DNA of 64,000 bases from Mycobacterium sp. PO1 (GTDB lineage Bacteria > Actinomycetota > Actinomycetes > Mycobacteriales > Mycobacteriaceae), in assembly GCF_017312405.1 (NCBI RefSeq), contig NZ_BLTG01000027.1, positions 199-64,198 on the forward strand, in the 5' to 3' direction. Every line of letters starts with the position of its first letter. Position 1 is the first letter of the stretch. Below the pieces are notes generated by a model that was not told the origin of the DNA, made no database searches, and saw only the letters and a program-made list of their open reading frames with translations. A program made the translations under genes and the position numbers. This document shows, piece by piece, positions 39,759 through 48,587 of the stretch.

Positions 39759-41543
39759 TTACAGCGCGCCCTCCAGGTAGCGCGCCCGGCATGCGCGGCG
39801 CGCCAGCTTCCCACTGGTGGTTCGCGGGATCGCCCCCGCGGCAACAAGTTTCACGTCGGCGATGGGCACCGCGTGGCGTCGCGACACCGCGGCACGGATC
39901 GCCTCGACGATCGGCGCGGCCTCGGCACGTCCCGCTCCGGCGGCGCGCTCGGCGACGATGACCACCTCTTCGCGGCCGTCTTCCGCCGGCACCGGGAACG
40001 CCGCCACGTATCCCGCACGCACCGCCGTGGCGGCTGCGGCCACGGTGGCCTCGATGTCCTGCGGGTAGTGGTTACGACCGTCGACGATGATCAGGTCCTT
40101 GACCCGCCCGGTGATGTAGAGCTGACCGTCGTGATAGACGCCGAGATCTCCGGTGCGCAACCACAACCCGCTCTCGGCGCTGCCCTCGGCGTGACTGTGG
40201 TACTGCAGGCGCGACTGCAGCTTGTTCTGGAATGTCAGCTCGGTTTCCTCGGTCCGGCGCCAGTATCCGTGGCCGATGTTGTCGCCGTGCAACCAGATCT
40301 CGCCGACATGGCCGTCGGGCAACTCGCTGTCGGTCTGGGCGTCGACGATGACGGCCCACTGGCTGCGGGCGACGGTGCCGCAGGACACCTGCGCGACTGC
40401 GCCCGGTTGGTCTGCGGGGACCTCGACGGCGCGGCCGGCGCCGAGTTCGGCGCGATCGAGGTACACCGCCGTCGGCTGGGCGTCGGCATCGGTGGTCGAC
40501 ACGAACAGGGTGGCCTCGGCCATGCCGTAGGACGGCTTGATGGCGGTCGCCTTCAGCCCGTAGGGCGCGAACGCCGCGGTGAACTGGTCGACGGCGGCGA
40601 TGCTCACCGGCTCGGAACCGTTGATCAGCCCGGCGACGTTGCTGAGGTCCAGGGTCTCCCCAGCCGGCGGTAGACCCCGCTGGGCGGCGAGCTGGAAGGC
40701 GAAGTTCGGCGCGGCTGCGAAGGTCGGGGCGTCGGAGGCGCCCAGCTCTCGGATCCAGCGATATGGCCGCCGCACGAACGCCACCGGCGACATCAACGTG
40801 ATGTGACCGCCGCACAGGGCGGGGAACATGATCATCAGCAGCCCCATGTCGTGGAACAGCGGCAGCCAGCTCACGCTGCGGATGTTCCAGTCCAGGCCGA
40901 CCGACAGAATCATCTGCACGACGTTGGTGCACGCCGCGCGATGGGTGATCTCCACACCGGCAGGGGTGCGGGTGGACCCCGAGGTGTACTGCAGGTACGC
41001 GATCGCATCGGTGTCCAGCGGCGTGGGAGTGAACGCGGCGCCGACGGAGTCCGGCAGGGCGTCGATCGCGATCATCCGGGGCCGGCGGTGTCGGGGCAGC
41101 GTGCGCAGGAAATCCCCGACTGACCCGGCGGCCGAGGTGGTGGTGAGCACGACGGTCGGTTCCGCATCACCCAGCACCGCGTCGAGACGCTCGGTGTGGC
41201 CGGGTAGTTCGGGAGCGAACAGCGGGACGGCGATGGCACCGGCCTGGATGGCGGCGAAGAATCCGATGACGTAGTCGACGCCCTGCGGGGCGAGGATCGC
41301 GACGCGGTCGCCGGGCCGGGTGATCTGTTGCAGACGTGCGCCGACCGCGCGCAGTCGGGGGCCCATCTGCGACCAGGTCAGCTCGACGGTGCGGTCGTGG
41401 TCGAAGTCGAGGTAGCGGTAGGCAGGGGTGTCACCGAAGTTGGCGACATTGCGTTCCAGGAACGACGTCAGCGTCACTCCCGCGGGGATCGCGATGTTGC
41501 CCTCGGGGTCCAGGTAATCCTCGAGTCTCATCTCCCGGTTCAT
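39759..41543 (-). CDS. Fatty acyl-AMP ligase (FadD family)
   Basis: A 594-residue adenylate-forming enzyme of the FAAL class: it activates a fatty acid as acyl-AMP and loads it on an acyl carrier or polyketide synthase rather than on CoA. Visible are the ATP loop YTSGSTRTPAGVEITH, the FAAL-type SWLPLFHDMGLL, GLINGSEPV, SYGMAEATLFVS, and the C-terminal TTSGKLARR with catalytic Lys579. The initiating ATG 41543 follows TAATAT by six bases. No polyketide synthase or carrier protein lies within the window, so its partner must be elsewhere. It heads a leftward group with the PaaG-like and methyltransferase-like genes. Confidence 0.9.
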   Translation of the reverse strand: MNREMRLEDYLDPEGNIAIPAGVTLTSFLERNVANFGDTPAYRYLDFDHDRTVELTWSQMGPRLRAVGARLQQITRPGDRVAILAPQGVDYVIGFFAAIQAGAIAVPLFAPELPGHTERLDAVLGDAEPTVVLTTTSAAGSVGDFLRTLPRHRRPRMIAIDALPDSVGAAFTPTPLDTDAIAYLQYTSGSTRTPAGVEITHRAACTNVVQMILSVGLDWNIRSVSWLPLFHDMGLLMIMFPALCGGHITLMSPVAFVRRPYRWIRELGASDAPTFAAAPNFAFQLAAQRGLPPAGETLDLSNVAGLINGSEPVSIAAVDQFTAAFAPYGLKATAIKPSYGMAEATLFVSTTDADAQPTAVYLDRAELGAGRAVEVPADQPGAVAQVSCGTVARSQWAVIVDAQTDSELPDGHVGEIWLHGDNIGHGYWRRTEETELTFQNKLQSRLQYHSHAEGSAESGLWLRTGDLGVYHDGQLYITGRVKDLIIVDGRNHYPQDIEATVAAAATAVRAGYVAAFPVPAEDGREEVVIVAERAAGAGRAEAAPIVEAIRAAVSRRHAVPIADVKLVAAGAIPRTTSGKLARRACRARYLEGAL

Positions 41544-41549
41544 AAGACA

Positions 41550-41555
41550 ATATTA
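41550..41555 (-). promoter_or_regulatory. FAAL gene -10 box, leaderless
   Basis: TAATAT on the minus strand, six bases before ATG 41543, in an unusually AT-rich patch. Confidence 0.55.
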
Positions 41556-41685
41556 AGAGACATCCAATTGATCTTGTGGCAAGAACGCCCGGTGTGGCGG
41601 ACAAGATCACATCACGCTCATGCCGCCGGTTCACCCGGATATGGCACGCTGTTGGTCCCCGACACGCCCCCGGACAAAGGTGACC

Positions 41686-43185
41686 ATGGCCGCCACATCG
41701 CCCGAAACCTCCAGGTACACGGAGACGGAGCGCAAATTCGAGGTGGTCGAGACCACCGTGTCCCCCTCGTTCGACGGGCTGTCGCTGGTATCGCGCGTCG
41801 AGCGGTCGCCGTCACAGTCGCTCGATGCTGTCTACTTCGACACACCGGGCCGTGACCTGGCCCGACACAAGATCACATTGCGCCGGCGGACCGGCGGATC
41901 GGACGCCGGGTGGCACCTCAAACTGCCGGCGGGCGCCGACACCCGCACCGAAGTCCGGATGCCCTTGGAGGGCGAGGCGGTTCCGGACGCGTTGCGCGAC
42001 GTGGTGCTCGCTGTCGTGCGCGACCGTCCGCTGGCCCCGGTGGCTCGCATCAGCACAGCCAGGACCATCGAGTTGCTCTACGGCCACGACGGTTCGGTGG
42101 TCGCCGAGTTCTGCGACGACCGCGTCACGGCCAGCGCCGAAGGCGGTGACGAGGTGCAGTGGCGCGAGTGGGAGCTCGAGCTGGCCGACGGCGCGGATCC
42201 CGCACTGCTCGACCGGCTGGCCAACCGGCTGTTCGATGCCGGTGCGCTGCCGGCCGGGCACGGTTCCAAGCTGGCCCGGGTGTTGGCCTCGAGCGGCTCC
42301 GCCGACGAGCAGCAGCGGCCGGTGTCCTCGGATCCTCTGCACCGCGCGGTGGCCGGTCATGTCGAGGAGCTGCTGGAGTGGGACCGGGCTGTGCGCTCCG
42401 ATGTCTTCGACTCGGTGCATCAGATGCGGGTGACCACCCGCAAGATCCGTAGCTTGCTGCAGTCCTCGGAGGGGTCATTCGGCATCTCCGACGACGACTG
42501 GATCCTCGGCGAACTCCGCGAACTCGCCGCCGTGCTGGGCGTGGCCCGCGACGCCGAAGTCCTCGCCGAACGCTATGAACGCGCCCTGGACGCGCTGCCG
42601 GAGGCGAACGTGCGTGGCCCGGTGCGGGAACGCCTGGTGGAGGGCGCCAAGAAGCGCTACCAGACGGGGTGGCGGCGGTCGCTGACCGCGATGCGCTCGC
42701 CGCGGTACTTCCGGCTGCTGGACGCGCTGGAGGCCCTCACCGCCGCCGAGCCTCCTGCCCCGGCGGCGCCCGGTGAGCAACCGGCCGACGCGACGATCGA
42801 TTCGGCGTACCGCCGGGTCCGCAAGGCGGCCAAGACCGCCCGCGCGGCCGCGCAGGACCCCGGCGTCAACAGTGACGAGGCCCTGCACCGGATCCGCAAG
42901 CGAGCCAAGCAGCTTCGCTACACGGCCGCCGCGACCGGCGCGAGCCGGGTCGCCGACCGGGCCAAGGTCATTCAGACGCTGCTGGGCGATCATCAGGACA
43001 GCGTGGTGAGCCGATCCCATCTGAGCCGCCAGGCCGCGGTGGCCCATGCCGCCGGCGAGGACACCTTCACCTATGGGCTGCTCTACCAGCAGGAGGACGA
43101 CCTGGCCCGGCGCTGTGAGGCCCAAATCGAGGATGCGCTGCGGCAGCTGGACAAGTCGATGCGGAGCGCCGCGAAGGGCGGATGA
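41686..43185 (+). CDS. CYTH-CHAD domain protein
   Basis: A 499-residue two-domain protein. The N-terminal CYTH (triphosphate tunnel) domain, about 1-200, has the signature ExExK as ETERK (residues 13-17) and alternating charged strands; such domains bind or hydrolyse triphosphates, including inorganic tripolyphosphate. The C-terminal CHAD domain (about 215-499) is helical with conserved His residues in DSVHQMRVTTRKIRSLL and LHRIRKRAKQLRY; CHAD domains bind polyphosphate. Together a role in polyphosphate metabolism or granules is the usual inference. ATG 41686 is chosen with AAAGG upstream; GTG 41680 is possible. Equivalent of Rv2226. Confidence 0.87.
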   Translation: MAATSPETSRYTETERKFEVVETTVSPSFDGLSLVSRVERSPSQSLDAVYFDTPGRDLARHKITLRRRTGGSDAGWHLKLPAGADTRTEVRMPLEGEAVPDALRDVVLAVVRDRPLAPVARISTARTIELLYGHDGSVVAEFCDDRVTASAEGGDEVQWREWELELADGADPALLDRLANRLFDAGALPAGHGSKLARVLASSGSADEQQRPVSSDPLHRAVAGHVEELLEWDRAVRSDVFDSVHQMRVTTRKIRSLLQSSEGSFGISDDDWILGELRELAAVLGVARDAEVLAERYERALDALPEANVRGPVRERLVEGAKKRYQTGWRRSLTAMRSPRYFRLLDALEALTAAEPPAPAAPGEQPADATIDSAYRRVRKAAKTARAAAQDPGVNSDEALHRIRKRAKQLRYTAAATGASRVADRAKVIQTLLGDHQDSVVSRSHLSRQAAVAHAAGEDTFTYGLLYQQEDDLARRCEAQIEDALRQLDKSMRSAAKGG

Positions 43186-43209
43186 GCCGCCGGCTCGATC
43201 GAACCGGGA

Positions 43210-44385
43210 TCAGCCGCGTCGTCCAGCGCGCTCGGCGAATGCATCGAGCGCGGCGAGTACCTCAGCCGAACACCACACTCGATTGCGAGGTCCACTGCTC
43301 GTCTCGACGAGGATTCCTGCCTCGGCTAGAGGGTTGAGGTAGCGATGAGCGTTGGTGGACTCGATACCCAGTTCCTGCGCCAGCAGCGCGGCGTTCACGA
43401 CCGGACGGCGGGTCAGTAAATCGGCGACTTTCCACACCGCGGAGTCGGAACGCGCTCTGATCACGGCGTTCCAGTTTTCGCGGATGTCACGAATATCAGC
43501 GACCAGTTGACGCCCATTTGCGATGGCCAGGACGGTCGCTTGCGAGAAGCGGTCGACAATCGGGGCGGCGGCCCCGGCGCGATAGCTCGTCAATGCTGCG
43601 AAGTATGCATCCGTGTCGGCCAGCAGCCCAGCGGAGACCGGGACCGTCACCTTTCGCGTCAGGCCCTTGTTGCGCAGCATGGCTTGTACCAGTGCGCGGC
43701 CAGTGCGCCCGTTCCCGTCTGTGAAGGGGTGAATGGTTTCGAACTGGGCATGTGCCACCGCGATCTGCGGCAGTGCGGGCAAGTCATTGCGCTGCGCGAA
43801 TGCGATCAGGTCATCGATTGCTCTGGGAATCAACGCGTGACGCGGACCGACAAATGTTGCGCCGACCGGGGTCGAGCCGCCTCCGATCCACACTGGCTCG
43901 GTGCGGAATGCACCCGGCGTGTGGCGGGGCTCGTTGACCATCAAGGTCCGGTGCATCGTCAGGATGGCGTTGGCGTCAACCTTGTCGGAGAGGGCGACCG
44001 CTGCCTGCATCGCAGCGGTGTTTGCGACGACCATCTCGGCGTTGCGTGTGCCCCCGCCACCAGGCAGCAGCTCAGCCTCAGCGATCGCGCGTGCTGAGGC
44101 CGTCACGTTCTCGATCTGCGAGCTTGCCGCCGACTCCGACCGGAGCAAGACGGCGGCAAACGGCGCGATTTCGCCTCCGAGTTCGGCGTCAAAACGTGCA
44201 ATCTCGTTGGTGGCGTGCTCGGCATCCGCGATGACAGACGGTGACAGGTCCAAGACGAGATCTGCGATATCGGCCGGCACAGCCGGGTGGTATGTGCCGA
44301 ATCTAGGCAGCCTTGCACTCGCGTGCCGCATCCCCTGCGGTTCCCACGGAACCGAGTCGTAGGTGATGGCGCCAAGTGAGGTCAC
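43210..44385 (-). CDS. Fic-domain protein with self-inhibitory helix and winged HTH
   Basis: A 391-residue Fic protein (AMP-transferase type). The catalytic motif is canonical, HPFTDGNGRTGR (219-230, His219). Upstream SSQIEN (88-93) fits the (S/T)xxxE(G/N) inhibitory motif on an N-terminal helix, so it should be a class II, intrinsically restrained Fic, needing no separate antitoxin. The C-terminal about 90 residues resemble a winged HTH (VVNAALLAQELGIESTNAHRYLNPL), suggesting DNA binding. GTG 44385 follows a -10 box by six bases and a palindromic operator lies directly upstream, so autoregulation is likely. Targets unknown. Lower GC in the promoter and the absence of such a gene from the M. 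tuberculosis locus suggest gain by transfer. Confidence 0.9.
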   Translation of the reverse strand: MTSLGAITYDSVPWEPQGMRHASARLPRFGTYHPAVPADIADLVLDLSPSVIADAEHATNEIARFDAELGGEIAPFAAVLLRSESAASSQIENVTASARAIAEAELLPGGGGTRNAEMVVANTAAMQAAVALSDKVDANAILTMHRTLMVNEPRHTPGAFRTEPVWIGGGSTPVGATFVGPRHALIPRAIDDLIAFAQRNDLPALPQIAVAHAQFETIHPFTDGNGRTGRALVQAMLRNKGLTRKVTVPVSAGLLADTDAYFAALTSYRAGAAAPIVDRFSQATVLAIANGRQLVADIRDIRENWNAVIRARSDSAVWKVADLLTRRPVVNAALLAQELGIESTNAHRYLNPLAEAGILVETSSGPRNRVWCSAEVLAALDAFAERAGRRG

Positions 44386-44391
44386 AGGTTC

Positions 44392-44397
44392 AGATTA
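44392..44397 (-). promoter_or_regulatory. fic -10 box, leaderless
   Basis: TAATCT on the minus strand, six bases before GTG 44385; abuts the palindrome at 44398. Confidence 0.55.
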
Positions 44398-44459
44398 ACT
44401 TCACTTATGCTGCTAAGTGAAGTCAAAACTGTATACAGACTTCACTTATCGCATAAGTC
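44398..44459. promoter_or_regulatory. Palindromic operator array upstream of fic
   Basis: A perfect 10-bp inverted repeat, ACTTCACTTA (44398-44407) and TAAGTGAAGT (44414-44423) with a 6-base spacer. A third copy of ACTTCACTTA lies at 44439-44448, itself part of ACTTATCGCATAAGT (44444-44458), a 6-bp palindrome. The element overlaps the -35 region of fic. Confidence 0.8.
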
Positions 44460-44596
44460 AGGGCATGACGCAGCGTTGCAATGACTCACTTGCAACCAAC
44501 CGACGCGGCAACACTGCCGGCGCCGTCCGAGCGCACGAACACAGCCGGGTGCGTGGGGGCCATCCGCAACCATGACGACTGCCCGCTCAGGAACGC

Positions 44597-45017
<421 letters not shown>

Positions 45018-45021
45018 GATC

Positions 45022-45027
45022 AACGTA
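45022..45027 (-). promoter_or_regulatory. rnpB -10 box
   Basis: TACGTT on the minus strand, four to six bases before the inferred 5' end of RNase P RNA (about 45016). Confidence 0.55.
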
Positions 45028-45186
45028 CTGGTTCCGGGCCCGATTCCGGTAATGCTCTCGATCTCGATGTTGCTGTCAGGGTCGCGCACGGCCGCTGTCC
45101 ACAGCCCGGGACGCAATCTGGGCGCGGAGCTCCCGACCGCGGCGCCTACCGAGACCCTCGCAGGTGGAATCTCCCGCCGGGAGCTC

Positions 45187-45912
45187 CTACCGCACGCGCC
45201 GCAGCACGATCACGTTGTCGGTGAGCACCGCCGGCTGCCCATCCGGGCCGACCGCGTCGCGGTCCACCGCTTCGACGCGAACCCGCTCCCACGGGCCGTC
45301 AGCGAGGTCGATCGCGTCCAGGACCTCCTCGACGCCGGGGAAAACGTGGTCGTGTGCGGCGGGGTCCGCCCACGGCGGCGGAGCGCCGTGATCGACGATG
45401 AGCAGTGTTCCGCCGGGCACCACGGCTCGCGCGGCCGCGGCGAAGATCGGGTCGCGGTCCAGGTGCACCATCGAGTGCAGGAATTGCGCCGACACCAGAT
45501 CGAACCGACCCTGCGGGAAGGTCTCCGACAGATTCGCCTGCACGAAGTCCACCCGATCGGACAACCCCCGCGCATCCGCGTCGGCGGCGGCACGGCTCAG
45601 CGCAGTCTCCGAGATGTCCACCCCGACGACGTGCCAGCCGCGTTCGGCCAGCCACATCGTGTCGGCGCCCTCCCCGCAACCAAGATCGAGGGCACGCCCC
45701 GGCGACGTATCGGCGACGACCTCGGCAAGGCGGGCATTGACCCGCCCGCTCCAGATCCGCTCGCGCTGAGCGTATCGCTGCTCCCAGTGATCTTTGTCGG
45801 ACTTGCCCGACGACTCGGCGCCTGACGTGCCTGCCGACCCGGTGCCCGCATTACCCTTCGGCTCGGTGCCCGAATTGCCCTTCGGCTCCGTGCCTTGGTC
45901 CGCTGTTGTCAT
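45187..45912 (-). CDS. SAM-dependent methyltransferase (class I)
   Basis: A 241-residue class I methyltransferase: motif I ALDLGCGEGAD (74-84), acidic strand-2 end VVGVDIS, and the motif IV/V region FDLVSAQFLHS and VPGGTLLIVDHG. The profile is like small-molecule O/S/N-methyltransferases (TehB or thiol methyltransferase type). The first 40 residues are a Gly/Ser/Thr-rich tail with the repeated octapeptide GTEPKGN plus S or A (residues 7-22), not part of the fold. ATG 45912 overlaps the stop of the flavoprotein gene (ATGA), so it is translationally coupled to it. Substrate unknown. Confidence 0.85.
   Translation of the reverse strand: MTTADQGTEPKGNSGTEPKGNAGTGSAGTSGAESSGKSDKDHWEQRYAQRERIWSGRVNARLAEVVADTSPGRALDLGCGEGADTMWLAERGWHVVGVDISETALSRAAADADARGLSDRVDFVQANLSETFPQGRFDLVSAQFLHSMVHLDRDPIFAAAARAVVPGGTLLIVDHGAPPPWADPAAHDHVFPGVEEVLDAIDLADGPWERVRVEAVDRDAVGPDGQPAVLTDNVIVLRRVR
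45847..45894 (-). repeat. 24-bp tandem repeat in the methyltransferase N-terminus
   Basis: Two 24-bp units coding for GTEPKGNS and GTEPKGNA, followed by a diverged third unit (GTGSAGTS). Confidence 0.8.
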
Positions 45913-46823
45913 CGTTCCTCCGTGATACTTGCCATGACCGACACCGCCGCTGCCGAACCGGCCGCGACGGCAGCCGCGATCTGCGGCATCTGCGCACACA
46001 GGTCCCCGGCGGCGAACACCCCCGGCACCGAGGTGCGGTACAGCGAGTCGACATCGACCGCTTCCGGCGATACCGGTCCCGTCGCACCGAGTTTCACCCC
46101 GAGTTGCGCGGCGAGGCCGCTGCGCTGGCGCAGCTCGGCGGCGACCAGCAGGGCGCCGCGGGGCAAGCGCGCTCCGTCGTCGAAGACCACCGCGTGCAAC
46201 TCCCCTGCCGCAGAGTCGAGTTCTCGAACCGTGCGCTCGTCGACGGGTATTCCCGCAACGTCGAGTCGAGCATGGTCGTCGTCGCTCAGGTCGGCCGGGC
46301 CGCCGGTCAGCAACACCACGTCGTCGCTCCATCCGCGCAGCAGGGTCGCCATGTGCACTCCGCGCTCCCCCGGCGCGAGTACGGCCAGCGGCCGGTCGCG
46401 AACCTCCCAGCCGTGACAGAACGGGCAGTGGAACACCGAACGGCCCCACAGTGGCGCCAGCCCGGGTATGTCGGGATAGTCGTAGCGCATTCCGGTGGCC
46501 AGCAGCAGACGGCGGGTGTGCTCACCGGCTCCATCGGCAAGGTCGAGGGTGATGCCGTCGCCGCCGGCCACGCCGGCGACGACCTCGCCGTCGCGCACCT
46601 CGACCGACGGATATCGCTCGAGCTCGCGACGCCCGTGCGCGTACAGGTCTGCCGGTGGCACCCCGTCGAAACCCAGCAGCCCGCCGATACCGTGCGCCGC
46701 ACGGTTACTCTGCCCGCCGGCGTCGATCAGCAAGGTGCGTCGCCGGGCACGCCCGAGCACCAGGGCGGCGCTCAACCCGGCGGCACCGCCGCCGACGATC
46801 ACACACTCCCATTCGTTGTCCAT
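45909..46823 (-). CDS. Thioredoxin reductase-like flavoprotein with CxxC
   Basis: A 304-residue FAD/NAD(P)-binding disulfide oxidoreductase of the low-molecular-weight thioredoxin reductase fold. FAD loop VGGGAAGLSAALVLGRA (11 onward), redox-active Cys133 and Cys136 in HCPFCHGWE, and the C-terminal FAD motif GVFAAGDLC. The CPFC form and the HGWE tail belong to the subgroup that includes dithiol oxidases and other TrxR-like enzymes without a thioredoxin partner, and some lack NADPH binding; here the second glycine loop (LAPGERGVHMA) is not a clear GxGxxA. ATG 46823 begins MDNEWECVIVGGG. Coupled to the methyltransferase and divergent from the XRE-cupin regulator (46 bp). Confidence 0.87.
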   Translation of the reverse strand: MDNEWECVIVGGGAAGLSAALVLGRARRRTLLIDAGGQSNRAAHGIGGLLGFDGVPPADLYAHGRRELERYPSVEVRDGEVVAGVAGGDGITLDLADGAGEHTRRLLLATGMRYDYPDIPGLAPLWGRSVFHCPFCHGWEVRDRPLAVLAPGERGVHMATLLRGWSDDVVLLTGGPADLSDDDHARLDVAGIPVDERTVRELDSAAGELHAVVFDDGARLPRGALLVAAELRQRSGLAAQLGVKLGATGPVSPEAVDVDSLYRTSVPGVFAAGDLCAQMPQIAAAVAAGSAAAVSVMASITEER

Positions 46824-46863
46824 GCCCCGAGCTTGCCCGGCACGGAACATCCTGCCAACATCT

Positions 46864-46880
46864 TTTGCCATGCAGGCAAA
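46864..46880. promoter_or_regulatory. Palindrome spanning the XRE regulator start codon
   Basis: TTTGCCATGCAGGCAAA: perfect 6-bp arms around the five bases that hold the ATG. A likely autoregulator site that would block the divergent promoters of the regulator and the flavoprotein operon. Confidence 0.5.
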
Positions 46881-47451
46881 CGATGACGATGTCGACGCCC
46901 GGGTCCGGCAGCGGCTGCGGCAGTTGCGGTTGCAGCGGGGGATGACGCTGGACGACGTCGCGACCCGGTCGGCGATCGACGTCTCCACGTTGAGCCGGCT
47001 GGAGTCCGGGAAGCGCAGGCTGGCGCTGGATCACCTGCCACGCCTGGCATCCGCGCTGTCGGTCAGCGCCGACGAACTGCTGCGGGCACCCGAGGTCGAC
47101 GATCCCCGCGTGCGCGGCGGTGCGCACACTCGAAACCAGATCACGTTCTGGCCGTTGACCGGCGACGGTCCGGCCGGCGGTCTGCACGCCTACAAGATTC
47201 GCATCAGTGCGCGCCGGCGCACGCCTCCGGCGGAACTACCGGTGCACGAAGGTCACGACTGGATGTACGTGTTGTCCGGTCGGCTGAGACTTCTGCTGGG
47301 CGAGCGCGACTTCACCATCGAACCCGGTGAGGCGGTGGAGTTCTCGACGTGGACCCCGCACTGGTTCGGCGCTGTCGACGGTGCGGTGGAGGCGATCGCC
47401 CTGTTCGGCCTGCACGGCGAACGCGTGCATCTGCACACCGATCACAAGTAG
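46870..47451 (+). CDS. XRE-family regulator with C-terminal cupin domain
   Basis: A 193-residue transcription regulator. Residues about 12-68 are a HTH_3 domain (RGMTLDDVATRSAIDVSTLSRLESGKRRL); residues about 95-190 are a small cupin with VHEGHDWMYVLSGRLRLLLG and IEPGEAVEFSTWTPHWFG, containing the conserved His and Glu metal or ligand pocket. Such XRE-cupin proteins regulate neighbouring catabolic or redox genes in response to a small ligand. It is divergent from the flavoprotein-methyltransferase pair by 46 bp, which marks that pair as its probable target, and the palindrome over its start codon suggests autoregulation. Convergent with the RNase H gene, 3' ends overlapping by ten bases. Confidence 0.88.
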   Translation: MQANDDDVDARVRQRLRQLRLQRGMTLDDVATRSAIDVSTLSRLESGKRRLALDHLPRLASALSVSADELLRAPEVDDPRVRGGAHTRNQITFWPLTGDGPAGGLHAYKIRISARRRTPPAELPVHEGHDWMYVLSGRLRLLLGERDFTIEPGEAVEFSTWTPHWFGAVDGAVEAIALFGLHGERVHLHTDHK

Positions 47452-48587
47452 GAGGTCTGGTTCACCAGCCGCACCGACGCCGCGCCGTCGGGGTAGAACT
47501 CCGCGATCGACAGGCTCGCCAGATCCAGATGCAGCCGGTACAGCATCGCCGGTCCGGCATCGAGGGCCAGGCGCAGCAGCGTCTTGATCGGCGTGACATG
47601 CGAAACCACCAGCACCGTCCGGCCCGCGTACTGCTCGACGAGGCGCCGCTGGGCGGCGCGCACCCGAGTGGCGACGGCATCGAAGCTCTCCCCCTGCGGG
47701 GGCGGCACCGCGGTGTCGCGCAGCCATTTCCCGTGCAGTTGCGGATCCCGCTCGGAGGCCTCCCGGAAGGTCAGACCTTCCCAGTCTCCGAAGTCGGTCT
47801 CGATCAGGTCGTCGTCGACGGTGACGTCGAGCCCGAGCGCCTTGGCCGACGCCTCAGCTGTGTCGTAGGCGCGCTGCAACGGGGAGGACACCACTGCGTC
47901 GATCCCACCCTGCTGGCCGAGGTAGCGCGCCGCCGCATCGGCCTGGCGGTTGCCCAGTTCGGTCAGGGCCGGGTTGCCCCGCCCGGAGTAGCGGCGCTGC
48001 ACCGACAGGTCGGTCTGCCCGTGACGCAGCAGCAGCAACCGAGTCGGGGCGCCCTGGGCGCCGGTCCATCCGGCCGGGTTGGTGACCACCTCGGTGGTGG
48101 CGGGTGGACCATCCTCGGCGTCGGCGTTGGCGGGTGGATCGCCGGCCACGGTGTCGGCGGGCGGATCGTCGTCGGCCTCGGTGCCGGCCGCGGCGTCCAT
48201 CGCCTGGTTGGCCAGGCGGTCGGCGTCGCTGTTGCGCTCACGCGGGATCCAGGAGTACCCGACGCGGGCGAAACCGCGCGCGAGCTGTGCGGCTTGCCGG
48301 TGCAGCGGGGCCAGGTCGGGATGCTTGACGCGCCACCGGCCGGCCATCTGCTCGACGATCAACTTGGAGTCCATGAACACGTCGACCTCGTCGGCTCCCA
48401 GCCCCGCCGCTGCCTCCAGCCCGGCGATCAGTCCCCGGTATTCGGCAACGTTGTTGGTGGCCGTCCCGATCGCTGATTTCGCCTCGGCCAGCACCGCGGA
48501 TCGGTCGGCGTCCCACACGACCGCGCCGTAACCGGCCGGACCCGGGTTGCCCCGCGAGCCGCCGTCGGCCTCCACACGGACCCTCAC
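47442..48587 (-). CDS. Bifunctional RNase HI / acid phosphatase
   Basis: A 381-residue fusion. The N-terminal type 1 RNase H domain (1-135) has all four acidic residues, Asp8 (EADGG), Glu49 (NVAEY), Asp73 (MDSK) and Asp121, and removes RNA from RNA-DNA hybrids. The C-terminal histidine phosphatase domain (from about 183) has the phospho-His in LLRHGQT (His189) and the second His in VVSHVTP; in M. tuberculosis Rv2228c this half shows acid phosphatase and possibly CobC-type alpha-ribazole phosphatase activity. The linker (135-175) is Asp/Pro-rich. GTG 48587 overlaps the stop of the zinc-ribbon gene by four bases. Confidence 0.94.
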   Translation of the reverse strand: MRVRVEADGGSRGNPGPAGYGAVVWDADRSAVLAEAKSAIGTATNNVAEYRGLIAGLEAAAGLGADEVDVFMDSKLIVEQMAGRWRVKHPDLAPLHRQAAQLARGFARVGYSWIPRERNSDADRLANQAMDAAAGTEADDDPPADTVAGDPPANADAEDGPPATTEVVTNPAGWTGAQGAPTRLLLLRHGQTDLSVQRRYSGRGNPALTELGNRQADAAARYLGQQGGIDAVVSSPLQRAYDTAEASAKALGLDVTVDDDLIETDFGDWEGLTFREASERDPQLHGKWLRDTAVPPPQGESFDAVATRVRAAQRRLVEQYAGRTVLVVSHVTPIKTLLRLALDAGPAMLYRLHLDLASLSIAEFYPDGAASVRLVNQTSYL

